From: Prevotella sp. UBA3776
GTDB lineage: Bacteria > Bacteroidota > Bacteroidia > Bacteroidales > Bacteroidaceae
Assembly (NCBI GenBank): GCA_002369515.1
Contig: DFFM01000022.1
Location: forward strand, 17,724 to 37,439
DNA length: 19,716 bases
Reading direction: 5' to 3'
The first letter of the stretch is position 1; the number at the start of each line of letters is the position of its first letter. This document shows, one piece after another, positions 7,976 to 15,300 of the stretch. The notes beneath the pieces were generated by a model, which did not search any database, was not told the origin of the DNA, and saw only the letters and a program-made list of their open reading frames with translations. The position numbers were made by a program, and so were the translations under genes.

Positions 7976-10900
7976 TTAAAATGCCAAGTTGAATCCTATG
8001 GTCCAGGTGCGTGCCTGCGGATAGACGCCGCGGTCAACGCCCAGCGACTTGCTGTTGGACGATATTTCGGGGTCGAATCCCCAGTACTTGGTGAAGGTGA
8101 ACAGGTTCTCCGCCATGACGAACAGTCGCAGCCGCTCCACGAAGAAGCGCTTGGTGATGTTCTGCGGCAGCGTGTAGCCCAACGACACGTTCTTCACGCG
8201 CATGTAGGAGCCGTCGCAGATGTAGAGGTCGCTCATGAGCCAGTTGGTGGCGTCGCCGTTGCGCAGGATGGGGTATTTGTTGCTGGTGCCTTCGCCTGTC
8301 CAGCGGGCGAGCATCCACGTGGGGAAGTTGCCCGAGAACACGTCGGTGCGGTAGGTGCCGTCGAAGATGTCGGCGTCGGCCACGCCCTGCAGGAAGAGGT
8401 TGAAGTCAAATCCCTTCCACGACGCGTCGAAGTTCAGGCCATAGGTCCATGTGGGCGAACCGTGGCCAATGTTGGTGCGGTCGTCCGAGGTGATTTGGCC
8501 GTCGCCGTTCACATCGACGAATCGCACGTCGCCGGGCTGTGCGGCGGGCATGATGAGGCTGCCGTCGGCGTTCTTGTAGGCTTCGACGTCGGCCTTGGTC
8601 TGGAACACGCCGTCGGTCTTGTAGCCGAAGAAGTAGGGGAAGGCCTCGCCGTTCGAACCGCGCACACCGCCGCCCGAGATGCCCTGTATGCCGCCGTAAT
8701 CAACGAATCCGGTGTCGTTGCCCAGGTTCTTCAGTTTGTTGTGCTGGTAGGTGGCGTTGCCCTTGATGGCGAACTTGGCGTCGCCCACGTTCCACTTGTA
8801 GCCCAGTTCAAACTCCACACCGCTGTTCTCCATGTCGCCCACGTTGCCCCAGGGCTTGCTCTCGCCCAAGTAGCTCGGCACGGCCATCTGGATGAGCATG
8901 CCGTTGGTCTTCTTCACGTAGTAATCCACAGTGAAGGTCAGCGCGTTGTTCAGGAATCCGAAGTCCAGGCCCAGGTCGGTCTGCTCGCTCTCCTCCCACT
9001 TCAGGTCGGGGTTGGCCGTGGCGCTGGCCTTGGTGCCGTTGAATTTCATGGCGTTCTTGCCGAAGAGCACGTTGTTGCCCGTCGAGGTGAGCACCGTGTA
9101 GAGGAAGTTGTCGATGTTGTCGCTACCGTTCTTGCCCCAGCTGGCGCGCAGCTTCAGGTTGGTGAGCCAGTCGCGTGTGCCCTCCATGAACTTCTCGTTC
9201 ATGATGTTCCATCCCACCGACACCGAGGGGAACGTTCCGTACTTGCTGTTGGGGCCGAAGCGGCTCGAACCGTCGCGGCGGATGGTGGCCTGCAGCATGT
9301 AGCGCTCGTCGTAGTTGTAGCTCAGACGGGCGAAGAGCGACGACAGACGGTGCTCCACGCCGATGCCTCCCCAGCCGTTGAACTCGGCGTAGGGGGTGCC
9401 GTCGAGCTTGCCGTCCTCGGTCACGTTGTAGATCACGGTCGAGGTGGTGTTGTTCAGATAGGGCTTCTCCGTGTTGTTCAGGTTCCAGCGGTTCACGCCC
9501 AGGTAGTCGCTCTTGTTCTTCATGGCCGACTGTCCGAGCACGATGCCCACGGTGTGCTTGCCCAGCACCTTGTCGTAGGTGAGGGTGTTCTCCACCTGCC
9601 AGTTCACACCCTTCGACGTTTGCGACTCGGCGCTCGTGTGGTCCGAGTAGCTGTTGCCCGAGTGCTGGTATTTGGTCAGCGTGGCGGCGTCGTATCCCCA
9701 GAACGACAGGTCGGCGCTGTAGCTGAAGTGGTATTTCAGGTTGTCCCACAGTCCCAGGTCGATGGAGAACTTGGGCACGAACTTGTGGCTCCAGTTCTTT
9801 GTGGGGTTCTGGGCCATCAGGGCCAACGGGTTGTTCATTTCCTGATAGGTGCCGGCGAAGCCCGGAATGGTGTAGTAGTAGCCGTTCTCGTCGCGCGTCA
9901 GCTGGCGCAGCTCGCGGGCGGTCTTGGTGCCAATCACCTCGCCTGCTTCGTTATAGACGTTGGGATCCTCGTAGTTGCGGTAGTACTGGGCGGCCAGCGT
10001 GGGGTCGAGCACCGTCGGAGCCAGCGTGGGGGCCAGATAGAGGGCCGAGCCCAGCCACGAGCCGTACTCGGTGTTCTCCGAGATGCCGGTGCTCTTGACG
10101 CGGGTGTAGGCCATGTTCACCGTCACGTCCAGCTTGTTCAGGAAATTGCGCTCCTTGGTGGCGTCGAACACGTTGTAGATGTTGTTCGAGCGCAGCGACA
10201 GACGCTCGTAGTTGGAGTGGCCCTTGTTGCCGCCCACGATGCCTTCCTGGGTGTAGTATCCCATTGACAGATAGTAGTTCAGCCGCTCCGAGGCGCCGCT
10301 GAGGCTCAGGTCGTGGTTTTGCACGGGCGCGTTGTCGTTGAACACCAGGTCCTGCCAGTTGGTGCCGAAACCGTTGATGGCCTGGCCGTTGCTGTCGGTC
10401 AGGTGGTAGGGGTCGGCAAAGAGGGGGGCTTGGCCGCCGTTCACGGCGCGCTCGTTCTGCAGAATGGCATAGTCGGTGGCGCTCGTCACGTCGCGGCGAC
10501 GCCAGGCCGTCTGCCAGCCTTGCGAGAAGTTGTAGCTCACGCTCGTCTTGCCCACCTTGCCGCGTTTGGTCGTCACCAGCACCACGCCGTTGGCGGCGCG
10601 CGCACCGTAGATGGCTCCCGAGGCGGCGTCCTTGAGCACCTCGATGCTCTCGATGTCGCTGGGGTTCACAAAGTCGAGACCACCCTCGATGGGCATGCCA
10701 TCGACAATGTAGAGCGGGTCGCTGTTGTTAATGGTACCCGTACCACGTATCAATACCTTGGGCGAAGCGCCGGGCTGGCCCGACGACGACGTGACGTTCA
10801 CACCGGCGGCCAAACCCTTCAGCGCGTTGTCCATGCGGACGGGCGTCTTGCCGTTCAGGTCGTCGGCGCTCACCTTGGCGATGGAGGCCGTCACCACGCT

Positions 10901-11233
10901 CTTCTTCTGTACGCCGTAGCCAATCACCACCACGTCGTTCAGCGTCTGGGCGTCTTCTTTCAGCACGATGGACATGCCCTGGCGGGCGGCCACCTCTTGG
11001 GTGGTGTAGCCCACATACGAGATCAACAGTGTGCGGCCCTCGCTCACCTTGATGGTGAACTGGCCGTCAACATTCGTAATGGCACCATTCTGGGGGTTGC
11101 CTTTCTCAACGACGGAGGCCCCGATCACCGGGTCGCCCAGCTCGTCGGTCACACTGCCCGATATGCTCTGGGCATGTGTCGCCACCGACACGATGAGTGC
11201 CAATAGCATCAATAATAACCTGCTTTTTTTCAT
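7976..11233 (-). CDS. susC: SusC-family TonB-dependent outer-membrane oligosaccharide transporter
   Basis: This 1085-residue protein should import beta-gluco-oligosaccharides across the outer membrane using TonB energy, with SusD as its lid. The signal peptide is cut after THA (about residue 21). A carboxypeptidase-D regulatory-like domain (about 23-92) shows VTDELGDPVIGASV and ISYVGY. The TonB-box region LNDVVVIGYGVQKK covers 98-111. The plug domain (about 112-226) has the family signatures DPLYIVDGMP and SIEVLKDAASGAIYGARAANGV. The rest is the 22-strand barrel, ending in TIGFNLAF with a terminal aromatic residue. Length and domain order are typical. It is the first gene of the minus-strand locus and faces the 1.1-kb divergent intergenic region, where its promoter must lie. 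Substrate is inferred from the enzymes behind it. Confidence 0.97.
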   Translation of the reverse strand: MKKSRLLLMLLALIVSVATHAQSISGSVTDELGDPVIGASVVEKGNPQNGAITNVDGQFTIKVSEGRTLLISYVGYTTQEVAARQGMSIVLKEDAQTLNDVVVIGYGVQKKSVVTASIAKVSADDLNGKTPVRMDNALKGLAAGVNVTSSSGQPGASPKVLIRGTGTINNSDPLYIVDGMPIEGGLDFVNPSDIESIEVLKDAASGAIYGARAANGVVLVTTKRGKVGKTSVSYNFSQGWQTAWRRRDVTSATDYAILQNERAVNGGQAPLFADPYHLTDSNGQAINGFGTNWQDLVFNDNAPVQNHDLSLSGASERLNYYLSMGYYTQEGIVGGNKGHSNYERLSLRSNNIYNVFDATKERNFLNKLDVTVNMAYTRVKSTGISENTEYGSWLGSALYLAPTLAPTVLDPTLAAQYYRNYEDPNVYNEAGEVIGTKTARELRQLTRDENGYYYTIPGFAGTYQEMNNPLALMAQNPTKNWSHKFVPKFSIDLGLWDNLKYHFSYSADLSFWGYDAATLTKYQHSGNSYSDHTSAESQTSKGVNWQVENTLTYDKVLGKHTVGIVLGQSAMKNKSDYLGVNRWNLNNTEKPYLNNTTSTVIYNVTEDGKLDGTPYAEFNGWGGIGVEHRLSSLFARLSYNYDERYMLQATIRRDGSSRFGPNSKYGTFPSVSVGWNIMNEKFMEGTRDWLTNLKLRASWGKNGSDNIDNFLYTVLTSTGNNVLFGKNAMKFNGTKASATANPDLKWEESEQTDLGLDFGFLNNALTFTVDYYVKKTNGMLIQMAVPSYLGESKPWGNVGDMENSGVEFELGYKWNVGDAKFAIKGNATYQHNKLKNLGNDTGFVDYGGIQGISGGGVRGSNGEAFPYFFGYKTDGVFQTKADVEAYKNADGSLIMPAAQPGDVRFVDVNGDGQITSDDRTNIGHGSPTWTYGLNFDASWKGFDFNLFLQGVADADIFDGTYRTDVFSGNFPTWMLARWTGEGTSNKYPILRNGDATNWLMSDLYICDGSYMRVKNVSLGYTLPQNITKRFFVERLRLFVMAENLFTFTKYWGFDPEISSNSKSLGVDRGVYPQARTWTIGFNLAF

Positions 11234-11238
11234 ACTTT

Positions 11239-11290
11239 GGTTTTTAGTTGTTTATATTTAGGTTTTTGTTGTTTGTATTTTGGTTTTAGG
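11239..11290 (-). repeat. A-rich ~21-bp tandem repeats in the susC leader
   Basis: Directly upstream of the susC start the leader carries two imperfect tandem copies of a 21-22-bp unit (11239-11260 and 11261-11281) and a partial third copy (11282-11290). On the transcribed strand the unit reads about AAATAYAAACAACWAAAACC. The result is a long unstructured A-rich leader. Bacteroidetes favour A-rich, weakly structured leaders over a Shine-Dalgarno site, so the repeat may help strong translation of susC. Confidence 0.65.
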
Positions 11291-11333
11291 TTCCCGTCAC
11301 GTTCGCTAATGACAATAGGTGAGGCTTTGGGTG

Positions 11334-11341
11334 CAAAGATA
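11334..11341 (-). promoter_or_regulatory. Candidate susC operon -7 box
   Basis: On the minus strand this reads TATCTTTG, a perfect match to the Bacteroidetes -7 consensus TAnnTTTG. It would put transcription start near 11327 and give a leader of roughly 95 nt. No good TTTG -33 element sits at the normal spacing; the nearest lies 33 bp upstream. This would fit an activator-dependent promoter, as is usual for PULs, but the call rests on an 8-base match. Confidence 0.35.
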
Positions 11342-11524
11342 GATGAAAAAACAGTCCATGCGACCGATGTAAGACAAAAAAGTGGATTTCCTTCAGTGCT
11401 CATTTTTCTTAACGCACAGTTTTCCAACGGTTTGACTTTTGTTGCAATTCTTAAAAGAGTGGACGTGATATAGAGGTGTAAAGCGTACAATTTTCCTCTG
11501 TTTTGCCCCTTTTCCGCCCTCCCG

Positions 11525-11669
11525 TCACACAGATTCCACCGATTACACGGATTCCATTCCGTGCGCAGCAGCAATGCGAACACGGACGAAGCGGATGCCA
11601 CAGATTTTCGTGTCTTTCGTTTTTTTCGTTTTTTTCGGAATTCTATAAACTCACACAGATTCCACCGAT
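11525..11669. repeat. Degenerate interspersed repeat with an exact 19-bp direct repeat
   Basis: TCACACAGATTCCACCGAT occurs exactly at 11525-11543 and again at 11651-11669. Related fragments (ACACGGATTCC at 11545, CCACAGATT at 11598) lie between or beside them. The words CACAGATT and CACGGATTCC resemble short interspersed sequences I associate with Prevotella and Bacteroides intergenic DNA, so this is probably a decayed copy of such a family. A 9-bp CGTTTTTTT unit is tandemly repeated at 11618-11635. Confidence 0.5.
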
Positions 11670-11765
11670 GTCACAGACGCTCTGACGCGCGAAAACATCC
11701 CGGCAGATTTCGAAGAAAAATGTGGCATTGCCGGCTGTCTGTTGGCGGTCCTCGCGGAAGCGGAA

Positions 11766-11783
11766 AAATTTTCTAGAAAATTT
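11766..11783. promoter_or_regulatory. 18-bp perfect AT-rich palindrome
   Basis: AAATTTTCTAGAAAATTT equals its own reverse complement. A symmetrical site of this length in a divergent control region could be an operator for a dimeric regulator, but no regulator is encoded in the window and low-complexity AT-rich sequence raises the chance of coincidence. Confidence 0.35.
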
Positions 11784-11788
11784 AATCG

Positions 11789-11845
11789 TATCGTCGTGAG
11801 ATATTTTTTTATCTCACGACAATAATTTTCTATCTCCCGACAATA
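11789..11845. promoter_or_regulatory. Three copies of a 15-bp motif (possible operator cluster)
   Basis: The motif TATCTCMCGACRATA occurs three times: inverted at 11789-11803, direct at 11810-11824 and direct at 11831-11845. The two direct copies are exactly 21 bp apart, two turns of B-DNA, and differ at one base. The inverted and first direct copies form a perfect 10-bp stem (11793-11802 with 11811-11820) around an 8-nt T-rich loop. Such spacing is typical of sites for a regulator binding one DNA face. The cluster lies about 555 bp from the susC start and 485 bp from the giant-gene start, so the target gene is unclear. Confidence 0.45.
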
Positions 11846-11940
11846 AAAAAATATCATGATCATCCGCAATCGTACCACCAAATACGTTGTTTTTTTGGAA
11901 TATACTAAAAAAATGGTTGGTTGAACGCTCTGCGTCTTTA

Positions 11941-12039
11941 AAAAAACCAACAAAAACAAAGAAAAACCAACAAAAACAAGGGGGCTTTACAAACAAAAAC
12001 CTGTTTTTGTTGGTTTTTCTTTGTTTTTCTTTGTTTTTT
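11941..12039. repeat. 38-bp near-perfect A/T-rich inverted repeat with 23-nt loop
   Basis: Arms 11941-11978 and 12002-12039 pair over 38 positions with only two mismatches (11951/12029 and 11948/12032). The inner 27 bp are perfect. The left strand is almost only A and C, the right only T and G with a few C. Within each arm the CAACAAAAACAA word is repeated. The loop (11979-12001) contains a GGGGG run. It could extrude as a cruciform or form a long hairpin in any read-through RNA. It may also be a miniature inverted-repeat element or a bidirectional insulator. Confidence 0.75.
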
Positions 12040-12214
12040 GAATTGAAAAACGGCGGCCGAAGGGAAAGCCAAAGGCTGCTAACTTCCAATAACTCATGCT
12101 AACTTTCGACAAGCGAAACTTGAATCAGTGCAATTATTCAGCGGGTGGGGGAGTCGGGAAATGATTAAGATTGTAAAAAAATGGACATGCTTTTGCAAAA
12201 AAACACGCAAATGC

Positions 12215-12245
12215 TTGTTGATTTCTTGGAAAACCATTATTTTTG
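12215..12245 (+). promoter_or_regulatory. Candidate promoter of the giant modular protein gene
   Basis: TATTTTTG at 12238-12245 fits the Bacteroidetes -7 consensus TAnnTTTG. TTG triplets at 12215-12217 and 12218-12220 lie 20 and 17 bp upstream, near the usual spacing for the -33 element. Transcription would begin around 12252 and leave an AT-rich leader of about 75-80 nt before the ATG at 12329. Confidence 0.45.
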
Positions 12246-12328
12246 CACACAAATAATACACATTATTAATATAACTAAGATATTTCATTTTTTTTAGAAC
12301 GTTCACAATTAGAAGCATCACATTCAAA

Positions 12329-15300
12329 ATGACTAAACAATTCAGGCTATTACTATCCTTGCTGCTCCTCATCTTCGTGGGGGGAGTGAGCAACGCGCAG
12401 ACAGGTGAGATTCTCACCTATCAGACTAAATATGACAACAACTTGCCGAATGGCATGTTTGTTACATATAATGGTAGATTCTCGGTAAGCATCCAAAGTC
12501 AGCGTTACTATAATTCCGGCTATACATCAAAAGAAGTCAAAGGAATTGGTGAGAAACAAGGTAAAGGCACAATCGTGATCAAAGTGCCGGCTGGTGCAAA
12601 AAAACTGCATTTCCATGGCTTTAGTGGTACTGAAAATGAAAATGTTGTCGTCAATGTCCGATTTGGCAGCAGCAGCAACACGTCGCAATTTACTTTGCCT
12701 TACAGTAGTGATATTACGCTTAGCACCAGTCAATCCAATACCTTCGTATTCGGCAGCAAGGGTGCCATTTACTATAACTCAGTAGATTTTGGACAAACAT
12801 TGACCGAAGACACTGAAGTTACGTTCGTTACGCAGGCCTATAGTAAAAGCTTCGCTCTTTATGGCGTGAATGCTGAGATGGAGGCCTACTCTTTGTGGAA
12901 AGGAAGCGACGGCCAAAAGGTGAGGATGACCTACGATTTCCTCAACAAGATGTATTCGGTTTCGACCACCATGGCGGCTGCTGAAGAGTTCGCTTTTCTG
13001 GACGCAGCGGGCAATTCCTACGCTAGCATTGCCGAATTGTCGGCTGACGACGTAGTCAAAAAAGACCATTGCACAAACATTTCCGTGGCCCATGGCCACA
13101 ATTTCGTCATGGGCTGCGCAGGCACCTTCACCTACACGCTGAAATACGCTGACGGCGGCCTCCGAATGAACGTCAGCGGCAACTGGCCTAAGGACTACTA
13201 TCTGTGCTATACCGACGGAACTGATCAGCAAGTCCCCTTTGTGAAGAACGACAACGGCGAGTATGTGCTCACACACGCATTGGCCGGCCAAACAGGCTTC
13301 TGGTTTGTATGCAACGACGGTGGCGTGGAGACCATGCTGTATGGCCCGTCGGACAATAACGGCAACATCAATCTGAGGTGGTACAACTGCACCAACGTAC
13401 AGCTGCGGCCGCAAAGCGCTTCTACGGGCGACCTGAAAGTTGGGCTTCCCGCAGAGTGGAGTGGTGAACTCACCTACACCATCAACGACAGCGGCGAGAC
13501 GCCCTTGCTCACCGTAACGGGATGGCCGGAGGCTGACATAAGGATTACAGCCGACTGTGACATTTCTCCCATCGTTGGCAACAGCTTTGTCATGACAAAC
13601 AACGGCGACGGAACCTTCAGCAAGAAGATGCTTCTCACGCAGCAATTCCTAGACGCTAATGGGCAGATTGGCGTCAGCTTCATTGACGCACGGGGTGGCG
13701 GATCGCTCCAACTGTCCGCTCCAGAAGGGAATTGTTGGATAGGTACTGCTGACAGCCAGGACTTCTCGCTGATGCCTAAGGAGGACGCTCCCCGTTTCTC
13801 CATGAACGTGCCTGGCGCGTATGTATTCACCGTCAATCCGCAGGAGCTTACGCTCCACGTGGAAAAGTTGACGGGCTTCTACTGGAAGAGTACCGAAGAA
13901 AAGTTCACCCGCAACGAGCAGAACGGCACCTACGAACTGACCAAGACATTCGACCCCGAAAACGAACCCAGCGGATTCTGGATTGAGGACGAAACGAGGA
14001 CGGTCTTGGCAAGCGTTAACAGTGACAACGACGGATTCGTCAACAACCGCAACCATCAGAACCTGACGCTTCAGGCTGGAGGTGGCAACTACCAACTGAA
14101 TCTCCCGGGAACCTACACCTTCGTCTTGACGCCCAACGAAAACGGAATGTCGCTCGACGTCCGCCGTGGCGAGGAAGACGTATGGCCGCAGCCGCAAATC
14201 CAAACGGTTTACGGCGGCTATGAATTTGACTTGACCTACGATAGCCAGACCGGCACTTACAGGGATCAGGTTATGTTGTATGTCAACGAGCCATTCTATT
14301 TCAAAGACACCACCTACGGCGGTTTCATCAAGTTCGGATATGCTGACCAAAACGAGGTCATCGATGCAACGAGCGAGGAGGCCGAGGCAACAGCCATGTA
14401 TTATGCCCCAAAGAACGACGAGGGGGCAAAGGGCTTCGAGGTGAGTTCCACCGGAACCTACATCCTTGAGCTTATCCCCAACGGCAATGACAGGGGCTTT
14501 GTGGTCAGACTGGCGCCCATCAAGCAATATTCGCTCAACTTGCGCGACCCAAACAACCAGTCGGTTCCGCCTACGGCCATCCCGTTCGAACAAAACCCGA
14601 TGACACGCACCTACACCCTGCAGCAGCAGCTGACAGAGGGCTGGGATTTCTGGATTACAAACACTGACACCGGCGAAGCCTTCGGAGCTCCGCAAGGGGG
14701 GCAGACCACCATCAGCCGCACCAATTCGCAAGGCATCACGCTGGCGTCTGGCGGAGAAATCTTCAACATCGCCTCGGGAGGCGACCTCACCTTCCACCTG
14801 GAAGAAACCCCCAACGGACTCTACATGAACATCGACGGACTGCCTACAGAATATAATATAGAGGTGGGCGCAAAACGCTACAAGTTCGACGACAATGGCG
14901 ACGGCACCTACTCGGCCACCATCGAAGTGGAACAGGAGGACATGGGAAGCAATCGTTACTGCTTCACCACAACCTACGAAGACGACGTACAGTTCGGCGT
15001 CAAGTACTCTACTGAGTTCAACCAGGCCTTCCAGGCCAACACGCTCTCGCAGGACGTGATGCAGAACATGCCGTTCGGACCCTTCCAAAGTGCTCCCGAG
15101 TACATGAACCTGCCCTTGCCCGTGGGACGATACAAGGTGACCATCAATCCCGAGCTGGGACTTCTGAGCGTCACATGGCTGTCGCAATACGACAACCTCC
15201 AGTTCCACATGTACGTAAATCAAGAAAGAATTGATTTTGTCAACAATGGCGACGGCACTTACTCCGCCAACAATATCCACATGGAAGAGGAAAACTTAGA

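Larger units (their letters stand above)
11234..12328. other. 1.1-kb divergent intergenic control region without a convincing gene
   Basis: This stretch separates the susC operon from the plus-strand cassette. It is AT-rich, most strongly after about 11760, and rich in homopolymers and repeats. The open frames in it are short, encode low-complexity or repeat-derived peptides, and show no family motif. From left to right it holds the susC leader repeats, a candidate susC -7 box, a degenerate interspersed repeat (11525-11669), an 18-bp palindrome (11766-11783), three copies of a 15-bp motif (11789-11845), a 38-bp inverted repeat (11941-12039), and a candidate promoter (12215-12245) for the giant gene. 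Around 12077-12118 there is a small TGCTAACTT direct repeat 20 bp apart and a TTTCG/CGAAA hairpin of doubtful meaning. Confidence 0.7.

Noticed and set aside
8462..10267. A 601-codon open frame on the plus strand opposite susC, and similar frames opposite susD and GH3
   Set aside because: These are antisense shadows of conserved genes, with biased Val/Gly/His/Ala composition and no recognisable motif.
11230..11601. A 123-codon minus-strand frame running from the interspersed repeat through the susC leader
   Set aside because: It ends in Lys-rich repeats that are just the A-rich leader translated, covers the candidate promoter and overlaps the susC start codon. A real protein is unlikely.
11941..12039. 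Possible CRISPR array or rho-independent terminator at the CAACAAAAACAA repeats
   Set aside because: There are no evenly spaced unique spacers, so it is not a CRISPR array. The stem is almost pure A/U rather than GC-rich and lies upstream of both divergent genes, so a normal terminator is not supported.
11651..12102. Short open frames over the intergenic inverted repeats
   Set aside because: They translate the AT-rich repeats into low-complexity Lys/Asn/Gln or Phe/Leu strings and show no start-site signal.
13649..15280. A 543-codon minus-strand frame inside the giant modular gene
   Set aside because: The plus-strand frame has a signal peptide, periodic modules and a dockerin. The antisense frame has none of these.
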